This document shows, piece after piece, positions 1-13,320 of a stretch of DNA of 64,000 nucleotides. A program made the translations under genes and the position numbers. How positions within the stretch are numbered: the stretch's first letter is position 1; each line of letters starts with the position of its first letter. The notes beneath the pieces are model-generated. The model was not told the DNA's origin. It saw nothing but the letters and a program-made list of their open reading frames with translations, and searched no databases. Source of the stretch: Ceratodon purpureus (taxonomy: Eukaryota > Streptophyta > Bryopsida > Pseudoditrichales > Ditrichaceae); the NCBI GenBank assembly GCA_014871385.1, contig CM026424.1, positions 20,241,321 to 20,305,320 of the forward strand, read 5' to 3'.

Positions 1-589
1 TTTATGTGTCTAGTAAAAACGTTTCTAATTTAGTACATTCTAACCTGTTTTCAAATCTCGTATTCAAACTTCATTGAAAACAGAAATTTTACTTCCGTTC
101 CAAGGGTGTAACCTTCTTTCTATTCAATTTACTAACTGTTGGCAACAATAACTGTTCTTGCATTATTCATTGACAATATGAACACCCTAGCTTACTAGAG
201 TCCATCAGACCTTCACTGAAACAAATTGAACTTCGGCCGCAAGTGGGTGTTTGCACTCTTTTCTTTTCATACAATATCTGCTAACTATGTTTACTATCTC
301 TGGTGTAAGTGCAGCCAGATTATCCTTTTGTGCAGGTGGAAAGAGTTAGCTAAAGAGAAAAACTAAACAACGGAATCCATGATCTTCAAATGAAAAGAAT
401 TTCGAAAATATAATAATTCACTATGTCTCATAAATTAAAGCTGCATCTTTCACACGGTGAAGTGCACATATGCAGAGCTAAAATGAGAACATTGAGAACC
501 ATGATATGGCTCACTCTAGGAGATACTATACACAATCTTGGATTCATCACCTAAGCTATCATCTAAAATGGCAACCTGTTAACGCCAAA
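1..589. other. Left edge, no gene recognised
   Basis: This stretch lies downstream of the peroxidase stop codon on the minus strand, so part of it is probably that gene's 3' untranslated region. It is AT-rich by eye and I see no conserved reading frame, RNA gene or repeat in it. Confidence 0.5.
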
Positions 590-2029
<1,440 letters not shown>

Positions 2030-4502
2030 TGGACTCTCCTCAGTACCACGTACAAGCTCTCTTGTAGATCTCGATCATAATCAATGCACGTCACAGAAGC
2101 TGCAAACTTCAAATGCTAGTCTAAAACATGAGTCCAAGACGTATATAATACTCGTCACGAGTAAATTCTAAATGGTACTGTACATCTAGACATCGGTTCT
2201 ACTCTTATATCAAAATTTTGAATCACTAGTGATCTGAAAGGGGAACTCATTACCTGACTCGAGCCATCAGAAATTAAATTACCGAAGAAGTGCTGCTGCA
2301 TTCACTGATCAGGAGAGAGACGCCGATTGAGCTGAAACTGGAAGCTGATCGAGAAGACATTACCGGCAGCCGGACGTCCAATACCCACGACAGTTGATCA
2401 CTTAGCTCCTTCACTTTGGATAGACTGGAAACATGATCCATTGTGAGTAGAGCTCGTGGGTGGGCAATGTTATATTATTAAGTTTAACTTTGAGATAGCA
2501 GTTTGAGAGTCCATTTAAACAGATTTGTAAACCAGGCAACGAGTCACGTGCAGGTATGAGTCAGGTTGAACATTCCACCGGTATGTTGCATGTACACATA
2601 TTTGACTAGACTACGCCACTTAAACTGCACCATGATTGCAGTTATATCATGCACTGAGCCTGTCTGTAGGCTGGACCAGTGCTAAGTGTTGACTGGCATT
2701 TGACAGCAACTGTGGTGTGATTGCGAAACTTGACCTTAGAGCCTGAAAAAAATATAGAACACCAAGTCCCGAACTATACTAAGGTACACTAAGTTGTGCA
2801 TTTCAATAGCGCTTTCTGCAAGTCATGTTTCAGTAGCATTTTGATTTTGATTTTGTAGATTAATTTTGTAGATCAAATAAAAAATCACATGTGAAAACAA
2901 ACTTGGTGCATACACTACAGAATAACTGTGAGCGGCATGCATAGCATAATTCAAAAAAATAGAAATTTAACCTCGGGAGCCATCTGTCTAGGTAAATTTG
3001 TTTTTGCAACCTGAAGGAAGCTGTCATGCAGATTTTATCCTGTTTGGTTGTTAGAAAGTAAAGAAGAACCGATCAGTAGTTTTTTGGACATAAAAAGAAT
3101 AGCTCCTTAAGTTATAATATTTTAATTTATAAATATATTATAGTTAATCAATATTTTTTATTATCATTATAAAGAAAAAATAATAAAAACATCAATTTTT
3201 ATAAAAAAAAAAAAATGAGAAATTTAAAGTTATAACCAAGAACTTCAATAACTAAAAAACTTAAGTATATTGTATGCATACAAATTCTTAGAAAGCCGTA
3301 TCTCCTAATTCTTTAAAAAAAACCCTACATTTTTAATTTCTGTTTCTATTGATAAATAATTTGATGGAGCTCTGTTTCTCGAAGTGATTTTTTATTTTGA
3401 ATATTTTTTTGGTTTTTTTTTTAGTATCCCTTTGTAAAGCGGAAATAGACTCTGCCCATTTGTAACCCTTTTTATGTGTCCTTCTCGCCACTTCTCTTGA
3501 AGTTCTTTTCCAATCAGATTACCAATCAAGCAACTTTTGACCTATGAATGGCGTAACTTGCTACCTTCACCCCAGAACTTCCCTTGAAATGATAAAATGA
3601 GCACAACCAGACATGTCTCAGCTGAATCTGTTGCACTGAGTGCCACAACTTCAAAGGAAGACTAATTATTCAACAATGTACACAAATCAATCACACAATC
3701 ATGATTAAACATTCATTCCAATTTCAAGGCTCAGTAGAATCCTCAACTTCTAATTTTCTACATGGTCACCAGTCCCTTTGGGGTTGTTTTGTGAGTGACA
3801 TTTGGTTCTTTTGGGGTAGACCCATTCAATAGTTTGAAATTTGGTTTCAATGCCAGTACAACTTTGCAGTGATTTTACACATTGAGCTACCCTTCTTCAT
3901 AAGTCTTGGTGATAGTTGATCTTTTTAAGTGGTATATTAAAGCATTATAGAATCATTTGAATCTACTTTTAGTTATTTTTTTTAAAACGAAGTAATCACT
4001 GGATTCATTTTTTGAGAAACGAACCTCTCCAGTGTGAAGAGCAGAGAAGACCGACCCAGTTGTTGGTTCCAAAACACACTGGAACCTGACAGGGCTGCAC
4101 AAAGCCAAGCCAACACCCCCAAACCCCACACCCAACCCCAAAACCCGTCACCTTGCCCCAAAACCATCACCTGGATCACCAAAGCCCCTCACTATACTCT
4201 AAACCCAAAGCTTACCCAAAACCGGCACCCTCCGTTTCACCCACACTCCTAGTGACGGGTTTAGGCACACACCTCATGGGCATTGCATTAGGGTTTATCA
4301 GATCACTCATTTCGCCTCACACTCTCCAACATGGACACCATTTGCAGTGAATCATGCCATGCTTCGATCCACGAAAGCATGCAAACCGACATCACCTGTT
4401 AACCTACTCATCCGGAACCCACCCGAAGAATTGCACTTGAGTCCAGTGCACTGGTGAAGCTTGTTGAAATTCCAGAGCAGATTGAGCTCCTGATCTCCAA
4501 TC
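2030..4502. other. Intergenic region between peroxidase and ARPC4
   Basis: Divergent spacer holding the peroxidase upstream region and the ARPC4 promoter and 5' leader. A very AT-rich block with A and T runs sits at about 3095-3430. A short open frame on the minus strand from 2431 has no recognisable product. I see no supported gene. Confidence 0.5.
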
Positions 4503-6725
4503 ATGGTCAGTGGTTCTGGCTCTGCATTCCAGGGCTGGGTTTCGGTTGTCAATGTGGGTTGTGTCTGTTGCGAGGTTTTTGGTCTGGTTTGGTGATCGGG
4601 AGCTACTTTGTTGAGAATTTTGTTTTGCCAGGTTTTTGGCTATGTGGGTTGGTTTTGGGAGGTTGGGTTTCGGATCTTGTGTGTTGAGTGGCGATCGTTG
4701 ATGTGGTTTAGAGTTCAATTATGTGATTTGGGTTTACTGATGGTTGGGTTAGGTCTCGAGTGGATATGGAAGGGGAGGTGTTTGTGCTGGCTGGAGTTGG
4801 AGGATTATAGGTTTTTGGTAGAGCGTGAATGTGAGCTGTGTGTTGCTGTGGAGACTGTTGACGTGCTTGTTTATGGAATGGAGGAGGTTTTGCTGAGTAT
4901 GGATCGTTCTTTCAGCTGAGGTGGAGTGTAGGTTTATGTTTTTGATTCTCTGTTTTTTTTCTTTTGGAGATGAGGGCATTGCTGTTGTGATTTTTTCTTT
5001 GTTTTTTTTGGTTTAGGTTTAAGTATGATTTTTGTGTGAGAAGTGTTTTTGGGTTATGACCATTCGGTTCGTTTTCTTGCAGGCTAACACCTTAAGACCG
5101 TATTTGACATGCATTCGCAATACCCTTACGGCAGCTATGTGCCTTCAGGTTTGTTTAAGTTCTTTTTTTATGCTCATTTTTGCGAAATTTTAATAGCAAT
5201 AGTTGAACATAATTATTTTATGTTTGGAGTACGATCCACTGACTGAGAACGATCCCCTGACTTGGCTTAGCTGTGTCAAATTACCTAGTCTGGATTGAGA
5301 ATCACCAAATTAATGATAGAGCAACCATCATTCGGGAAGCTATCCTAGAACCTGGATGGTGAATTTGTTGCTTTTTAATACAAACTCTTTCAGCATACCG
5401 GGAATGTTTTTTTTTTTTTACGCTTGCTATGTTTTAATTTTGGAATGTTGGCTTTTGATGCAGAATTTTCCTTGTCAAGAAGTGGAGAGACACAACAAAC
5501 CCGAAGTTGAATTCAAGTGCGTTGTTTGTGGTTTCCTTTTGACATAGGGCAATTTAGTGAATAGAAGATCATGAAGTTGCATTTCGGTCCTTCAGAGGAT
5601 CTCTATATCAGAGCATCTGTTGCTGAGCAACCTTTTCGATGTTATTGAGTTCCTTTCGACGTGTACTCACTTTACCTCTGTGTGATCACAGGACAAGCAA
5701 AGAGCTTCTGCTGAACCCAGTAAGTGTATAATCAACTTCTTTCATTGTAAATCTAGATGAACTGCAGGCTTTCACTAGATGTTTGGACTCTGTTCATAAA
5801 TAACCAATGTGAGCTGGTGTCATGCAGATTCTTATATGCAGAAATGAGGCGGAAAAGTGCTTGATAGAGTCATCTATTAACTCCCTACGAATCAGTATCA
5901 AGGTAACTTCAAGTGTCTTTGAATGTTCCCGGAGTCATTACTTTGAACACCTTATTTACATCTGGTGCAGTGTTGTTACTATTAGCAGAATTCCTTTCAT
6001 TCAGGACTGTTATTTATAGATCTCTTTCTATTTACCCCATTGATTCAGGTGAAGCAAGCTGATGAGTTGGAGAACATTCTAGCCAAAAAGTTCTTACGTT
6101 TCTTGTCAATGAGGGCGGAATCATTTCAAGTTCTTCGGAGAAAACCTGTTCAGGTAGGACCTTAATTTCTGCTGGTAATATGGTTATGGGAAGAAGAAAT
6201 TTAAGCTAAAGACCTGAGCACTACTCCAAAAGTGCTCAACGACGGCCTTGGAAAATACTGTTCTGTCGTGTCCTTAGGTTCTCGTTATAATCGGGACCTG
6301 TTTGTTGATACTTCTGTCTATTGGTGTATGCTGTGCAGGGCTATGATATTAGCTTTTTAATCACCAACTTCCATTGCGAAGAGATGTTCAAGCATAAGCT
6401 TATCGACTTCGTGGTGGCCTTCATGGAGGTATGGAGCATCTTCACTACTCCAGTTAGTCTTATTTTTCTAGCAAGCAGAGCTGGCAGTAGGTTCAAGAAA
6501 TCTAGCACATCCTGCCTCGTTGACTTCGACTGCATTGAGAAGAATCACTCAACGGCGATTTTCACGTAGTCAATTCGTACCTTTGTGTTGGAATTGGATT
6601 ATTTACTCTGTTTTTTATTTGTGTGCATTTTGCAGGATATTGACAAAGAAATTAGTGAACTCAAACTTTCTGTGAATACACGCGGCCGTTTGGTTGCAAC
6701 CGAGTTTCTAAGGCAATTTACGTAG
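4503..6725 (+). CDS. ARPC4: Actin-related protein 2/3 complex subunit 4 (ARPC4)
   Basis: The 20-kDa ARPC4 subunit of the Arp2/3 complex, which nucleates branched actin filaments in the cytoplasm; in plants it serves tip growth and cell shape downstream of SCAR/WAVE. Eight coding exons: 4503-4505, 5083-5148, 5464-5516, 5692-5719, 5828-5902, 6049-6153, 6339-6428 and 6636-6725. They join in phase to 169 residues, the usual length for the family. Diagnostic stretches are [65 protein letters not shown] and the C-terminal [18 protein letters not shown]. The initiator ATG is the last codon of the first exon and is directly followed by a GT donor and a 577-bp intron. The start was chosen because the protein then begins M-ANTLRPY, as plant ARPC4 does. 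No lesions; it looks functional. Confidence 0.97.
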
Positions 6726-7427
6726 ACAGGGAGTCTCGTCTTTACTGATTTGTAGCCCAGACTGCCACTTCTGGATTATTTGAGCCATGTCTTTCGTAGT
6801 CTGACCATCACCTGAAATTGGTCTATTTTTGTTCTAATGAAACGAAGCATGTTACCGGCATCTGAGTGGCATTCACTATCTGTAAGGTTTACCCTCAAAG
6901 AATATTCCGACGAGCTTATTCGTCCGACCTTTAGGCATTTGCACTAGTTGGAACCTGTAGAACTTCCTGAGTTTAGAATGGAGGAACAATGCCGAGGAAC
7001 AGGTGCTCAAAATGTGGTTTGTATTGAACGACTTTGTACAGTACATGTACTCTAGGCTCTAAATAAAGTTTGTCAGTTTTGTTAATTGTCTCAATGGATG
7101 GTATGCTGCCTTCTACGAGAATCTTATTTGTTCTTCGGGAGACTAGGCCGTTCTCCTTCTAAAATCCTGGTCATGCAATAGTTCATTTCTAGATTTATAA
7201 AGCGAAAATCACTTAGCAGTCCAGTGAGTGCTAAGGCAAGAGATCAACCAAATTGGGTTACAGATGTCACTGAAGAGAGTATATCAATATAAAATTTTAA
7301 ATCGAAAGTGATCAGTCAATGAAATCATCCTCATCAATGCTAAGAATTTTCTATTTAAATTGCATCCAGAAACTCTAATATGAGTATGGAAAACATAATG
7401 TAATCAATATGTAACTAATAATACGCA
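6726..7427. other. Convergent spacer between ARPC4 and peptidyl-tRNA hydrolase
   Basis: About 700 bp between two stop codons facing each other, so it should hold the 3' untranslated regions and polyadenylation signals of both genes. An AATAAA at about 7061 fits an ARPC4 polyadenylation signal. No reading frame is supported. Confidence 0.5.
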
Positions 7428-9549
7428 CTACTTGATCATATCCATCCTGCTTCTCCTGTGCAAATTCCAAGTGCTAACAGTTTTCTGAAGTCCTTCAGTT
7501 GTTAAAAGCCTCACTCCCTCAACTCCCCGTTGAAGTGTAGCATTCAACTGCACAATGCACCCAAATCACAGCTTGTGAATACATTATAAAGTACAGCTTG
7601 TGAATGCATTATAAATCACACCTCAAGCATTTACATTAAGCAATATGTAAGAATGACATCATTGTTCACATCGGCTAAAGTGATCTACATCCTGCTAATA
7701 TAGATTAGAGTGTACTCACTTCTTCTCTTTCCTTGGGGCTGAATTTTTGAAGCACGTAAGCACTTGGAGCCATACTACCCAACGGCCTCCCAACACCTGT
7801 ATACACACACCCCAGGTTAAAATGAGTACTTGGGGCACACGGTTTTAAAATGCCTGCCCTTATAATGAGTTGCTAAAATGAAATCTATAAAAACACACGA
7901 AGGCCTGTAAGGGCTTAAAACTGCGGCCATACCAAATCGCAATCTTGGAAAGTCTTGTTTCCCTCCAAAGTGCTCTATCAAGCTCCTCATCCTGCAAACA
8001 AATCGTAGTTTCCGTGTGACACATGATTAACTCAACGTAACAATCTCAAAAAGATATACGTGCTGTGTCATCAGATTCTACGAATGCTTCATGGTCCAGC
8101 AAGCACCCTTCACAAATATATCAACAAGTCAGACATGTGAAACTGTCAAAGTCTCGAAATACATACCCGTTGTGACCTCCGTGACCTCCTTTCGGGAGCA
8201 TCTTTAATACAGCAAATTCGAGATCCAGGTCATCGTAAATCTACCACAACGCATCACCAAAGAGAGTGGCACATTTATGAAAACAACTTCAAGCGAGATA
8301 TATGAATTTTTTTTATAAAAATTAAAAATTAAAAAAAAAAAACACAACATGATCATTATAATGACCGAGGCAGAGCTATTCATGTGGTTCAGTAATCCCA
8401 TACCGCAAGCACACGTTCACGAGGTATCTTGTAGTAAGTAGAAATGGGTCCAATCTAACAAGAGAAATACATATTGTCAGGAATTCAATCAACGGACATC
8501 TCTTGCCGCATGTTCAACAATCATGTTAAAACGTATAAACAGATACCGTTTATAATTGTTTAGAGTAAATATCAGTGAAAACACGTCTTAAAGAACTACT
8601 TGCCTCAGTCTCTGACCTGCAACTAATCATCAATTCTCAAAATAACAGAGGTACGATATTCATGAATAGGGATACGAGAGCCTTACGGATTCTCCACTTA
8701 AATTCATGTAAGTCTGGGGCTTAGCAAGAAGAACTGGAGTAGATCCGATATATCCTGCAAACACAAGCTTGCACAGCGCAAGCCAAGATCTCATTGATCA
8801 AATAATCCCATCAACTTACAGTATTTTCTTAACACAGTGAAAGACAACCGGCCATGGATAAATTTTCGTGTTGCCGTAGAATCAAAACTACAGGCTACAG
8901 TTGAATAGTTCCAGCATGTGCCCATCCTAAACCCCAAACCCTACCGCAAATTACATCCAACAATTACAAATCGTGAAGCTATTTTCCCGAAAACCTCCCA
9001 CCGCTCTTGCAATAGCCTCTGATTTCAATGGAAACACCAGAGGCTCGGTAGAATTTTGTACCCTTTCCTAGAAGTGCTTTGTGCTGAATCGTACGCAGCG
9101 GAATGTCCTCTGCTTCCGAAATAGCATCAATCATTTCAAACCCAATCTGTCCCAAAACCACCCAATTCCCAAACATGAGCAGGTAAACGTAACCCTAAAC
9201 CTCTGCACACTCGAACCAAAACCCATCCCTAAACAAGTGTAGCAAAATTCCAACCAAAAAAACTCACATTATGGCGAGTGCCCTCGAACTTAGACCCCGG
9301 GTTCCCCAATCCAACAATCAGCCACGGCAAGTTGCGACCCGAGGAAGGCGAAGCCCCCGAACCCGACCCCGAACTCGAAACCGAACTCGAAGCGCGGATT
9401 GCGAGAGAAGCCGGACTGCTACGCGGGCGAGATGGCAGCAACTGCAGCAGCGCCGGGGAAGCGCCTCCCGGAGGAGTGCACAACCTCTGCAGCCTCGTCC
9501 ATGGCTGCCTCTGCATGTGCAAGTGCTGCTGCATCATCATCATCTTCAT
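7428..9549 (-). CDS. Peptidyl-tRNA hydrolase, organelle-targeted (bacterial Pth type)
   Basis: Bacterial-type peptidyl-tRNA hydrolase, which cleaves the ester bond of stalled peptidyl-tRNA to recycle tRNA. Eight exons on the minus strand: 9549-9268, 9146-9062, 8754-8687, 8454-8404, 8240-8167, 7991-7933, 7796-7720 and 7547-7428. They join in phase to 271 residues. Residues 1-70 are rich in Ser, Arg, Pro and Leu, like a plastid or mitochondrial transit peptide. The catalytic core begins WLIVGLGNPGSKFEGTRHN, holding the conserved Asn and the His of TRHN. Then follow LLAKPQTYMNLSGE, the catalytic Asp in IYDDLDL, GGHGGHNGMRSL and a C-terminal LQKFSPKERE. The ATG at 9549 was taken because the frame continues upstream only with non-ATG codons. 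Its 5' end faces shikimate kinase 611 bp away. Plastid or mitochondrion cannot be decided from sequence alone. Confidence 0.94.
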
Positions 9550-10160
9550 CCCTAACCCAAATAACCCGCAATCCCCAATTCTCTCCAAACCCCTTCTCTA
9601 ACCTCTATCCCCTGATTGCAATCCTCCTCCCGGGAAGCATCAAAGATGCCCTCCACCTCCTGCTTCGCTTTCTCCCCACAAAAGGGTTATGTTAGGGTCG
9701 GAGGCAGCACAGGCTCGGAACTCACCGAGTCTCATCCTCATCCATGTACTTGGGTGGGCCATTCCGAGTTTCAGGCATGCGTGAGTCATGGAAGCGGTGT
9801 CATGACGTCGCAGTGGAACATGAAAGCTTGGCTCCCTTTCGCCGACTTACCAGAAAAAGCCAACTACCTCGCTCTACAAAGTTGAATGTTCGTGTTAATC
9901 CATTCAACTCTTGCAAACCAGTCAGGCAGTCGGCAGATAGCATACCATCTCTTGCAACTGTAGTCGTGAATCCTCAGTTTCCACTCCCTGTGTTTGATTA
10001 GATTTGGTTTGTGGAGGGCTGTTGCGTTGCTGGAGGTGGTGGTTGCGAGGATTTGGAGTAATTTGATGAGGTGCTGGTGCGGATTCGGAGGGTGTGTGGG
10101 CTTGTGGGGACATTTGGGGAGGGTGGGTTTGGAGGTTGAGAGTTTGCAGAGTTGGCAGCG
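9550..10160. promoter_or_regulatory. Shared head-to-head promoter region of PTH and shikimate kinase
   Basis: This 611-bp interval separates the two divergent start codons and must contain both promoters and 5' leaders. GC-rich stretches near both ends contrast with the AT-rich introns around it. No TATA box was confidently placed. The arrangement suggests a bidirectional promoter, which is an inference from spacing. Confidence 0.55.
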
Positions 10161-13100
10161 ATGGCAGCCGTGATGTTGGGGCGTAATGTTGTGCTATCTG
10201 GGGTGTCGTGTGGCGTGATCTCATCTCCGAGGGGTTGCCCGGACTGGGAGTCTAGCAGTGTGAGAGTGTCGTTGGAGCGGCCTGGTGTTGCTGCTTTGCC
10301 TGGTAGCAGTGGGCGGCGAATTGCGGCGCAACCTAGTGGTCGTTGGGCGCTCCGCGCTGCGCTCAAGGAGCTATCTGTCGACAATGACGTCGTTGCGTTG
10401 GTAAGGTTGCCTTGTTCAGTTGTTGCTGGATGTGTGTTGGATGCGAGAAGTGTTTTCTGTGATGTTGGTGGACATGGGGCAACGGTTGCCAAGGTTTAGA
10501 GGGAATGTGTGGAGAAGCACCCGAGAGTGTAGGGTGGAATTAGTTTTGGGGAAGGTATTTTGTTTGTGTCTGTTCGAGAGTGGAAGCAATTTAGCGATGG
10601 ATTGGCGATTCTACAGGTTTTGAGTATTGGTGTGACCCGGTCGAGGTCTTGGATTGTTGAGCTATTAATTTTTGGAACAGGAAAATGCCAATTCGTCAGT
10701 CTTTGTGCAGTCTTCAATAGTAAAGAACGATGTGGAAGATGAAGTGGTACCATTGATTCACAATCAACTTCTTCAATTACAAGTGAATGTCACATCTGGG
10801 TTTGTCAGACATATGAATGCCAGCACTATGTGTATATTAGGGTCCAATTGGACTGAGGAGCTTAGAAAATGGTGCGGGTATGTCTATGAGCTTTCGAAAG
10901 CAGCGGTGTTCTTGGTTTGTAAGAGAGTTGCTAGTGGCCAAACTCAGAGTGGTCTGTTCTAGAAGTGGTTTCAGCTTCAGTTCATGGATCATTCTTTTCT
11001 TGAGGAGTTGTTTTCTGATGGTCATGCTGAGATTCTTTCTGCTCCGTTTCATGTCATTTTGATGCTCGTTACGAATGAAGCATGTAGAGCTGCAGTCTTC
11101 TAGCTTTAGATTGTTCTGAAGTTAAGAAAGGCATGGTGATGGGGTGTTCTGACAATGAGGGTGCATTGCTGGGGTGCAGCCTACAAGAAATGCATTGCAG
11201 GTGCACAAAGTGGAGAAGCGAAAGTCTGGTAAATCTAGCAATTTCATCTATATTGTTGTATTAATTCTGAAACATCAGTTTACTTTTATTCTGTGTAGGT
11301 TCTTACTGAAGAGCCTGAAAATCCTTACTATTGTGGAGGTGCAGGGGATGACCAAACTGGAAAACTGTCAGAATTTGAGAGTCTTTTGGAAGAGAAGAGT
11401 GAAGAATTGTCTCAGGAAGTGGCTCTTCGAAGTCAGAATGGCATCGCGATCTACTTGATTGGTATGATGGCTTCGGGGAAATCAATTGTTGGCCGAGAAG
11501 TGGCCAAGGCCCTTAATTACAAGTTTTTTGACAGGTATTATGGAAGTGTAATCTTGTTGTTGGACATTACATTTTTGAGTGTTGAATTCGTGGATCAAGT
11601 AATTTTTATTGCTCATTCTTTACTAGAAATTTACCTGCCTGTGGCTCATGCTGGTATTGTGTGTTTCCTGCATGGATCTTGTCCTCGTCAGACAGCAGAG
11701 ATAGTTTCTTTAGGCATCCCGGTAATCAATAATGGTATTAGCATTCACAACAACTGGGAAAGTTCTGGCAGTCACTGGAGATCTATTTGGCTTACAAAAT
11801 CTGTTGGCTCTTGTCATATCTCCTGGGATGCAGTGATAATGTCATAGAGTCTTATGAAGGTGGGAAGCCATGTCGGGAAATTTTCGTTCTTCTGGGTGAG
11901 ACTAAATTCAGAAATCTTGAGGTACGCCTCGTTGAAGCCCTTATGTGAGTTGCGTTTATACGAGCTTGTAGAACCGTTGTTTTTTCCCGCAATTCCGAAC
12001 CGTTGTACTGCTTATTTGTAGCCGATAGTGGAGTTTGATCTCCTTGAGAAAGGAGGTGGGAAGACGGATGGAGGACGGATTTTACCCAGCTTTAAATTTT
12101 CAGCTTTTCTGGTTGGTCTCTTACAAGCGATGGCTTAAAACTGTTGACGAGCAAATTCGTGGTCGTGGTTCTGTCACAGACTAAAGCATTACAAATGTTA
12201 TCTGAAGAAAAGTGCTTGGTGGTGGCAACTGGTGGTGGAGCTGTTTGTAAAGTTGATAACTGGTACATATTTTGTTCAGCAGCTCTGTACATCCTTAATG
12301 CTTAAAGGTCTAAGTTTTGTCAGACGAGCTTCAAAATTCAATTGCAGACGATCATCTTCCTGTATTTTAGAAATTATTAATTGGCTATAGATCCATTTTT
12401 AAAGAAATGAACTTGTAACTACAACCTGTGAGAAGTGAGATATAGTACTCAGACGTGGCCAATCTTTTTTAAGCTCCCGATCCACTTGCGGCCTAATTTC
12501 TATATTTGCTCTACGAATTTCATGTTTTTATGAACAAGGTCTTGTGCATCGTGTAGGAAATACTTGAACGGTGTTACAGTTTGGTTGGACGTGCCGGTAG
12601 AGGATCTGGTCAGAAGGTTAAACAAAACTGGCACTGAGACGCGTCCTCTCTTAAGTGGAAAGTGCGCCAAATCAGAACTATCAAGGCTGATGCGAGAAAG
12701 AAGGCCGCATTATGCCAAGGCACATTGTAGATTATCATTGAAAGGTATAGTTCTTCCATTCCCTTACGTATTTCCATTTGCCAGCTATCAGTTGTTCACG
12801 CTTGGTTTTGGCGTTCATCAATATACCTTGGTGGTGTGATTTTTAGAAATCATTCTTTTATTCTTTACGTCTAGCATGCACCTATCTAGGAAATGGTACT
12901 GAATACAACAGTTGGTTGCAGCTCTGGCAGAGAACTTGGAGTTGACAGATGTGGGTGCACTTACACCAACTGCCATTGCAGTTCAGGTAATAAATCGTTT
13001 GATTCCTTCGTTAAATTGTTCCTGAGATTGGCTTTCTTTTCTTGAAGAATCTCATGAAAAACAACCCCATTTTACTGCTTCATCAATAGTACCATTTACA

Positions 13101-13320
13101 AAACTTGTTTTGCTCTGTATACGGTGCTAATAATATCATGTGAAGCAGAACTTTTGAAAACATTGTAGTGGCTGACCTTCATAATCATTATTTCCCAGTT
13201 TTATAGTGATTAGAGATGGCATGTTTTTGACACTTCTATGATGCTGTCTTTCAGGTATTGGAGGAAGTAAAACAAGCTCTGCAGCAAGAGAAATACATTC
13301 CTCCTCCTTCTGGTCACTAA
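10161..13320 (+). CDS. Shikimate kinase, plastid-type
   Basis: Phosphorylates shikimate at the 3-hydroxyl with ATP, the fifth step of the plastid shikimate pathway to aromatic amino acids. Eight exons: 10161-10400, 10681-10746, 11299-11534, 11834-11921, 12180-12262, 12557-12744, 12922-12986 and 13255-13320. They join in phase to 343 residues. About the first 80 residues form a Ser/Arg/Ala-rich transit peptide. The Walker A loop is GMMASGKS; the substrate and Mg site FFDSD is rebuilt across an exon junction; GETKFR and ATGGGAV are the shikimate-binding elements; the lid holds RPLL and the LMRERRPHY helix. Keeping FFDSD, GGG and the lid argues for a true kinase, not the shikimate-kinase-like paralogues of plants that lose these residues. 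Exons 2 and 3 are poorly conserved linker. The ATG at 10161 is the first good start in frame; a second ATG follows at 10173. Confidence 0.92.

Noticed and set aside
4454-4919. Open frames inside the first ARPC4 intron
   Set aside because: They lie in the intron between ATG and exon 2, are G/T-rich and lack any domain.
10012-10492. A 164-codon antisense frame over shikimate kinase exon 1
   Set aside because: Thr/Ser/Pro-rich mirror of the transit-peptide exon; no independent support.
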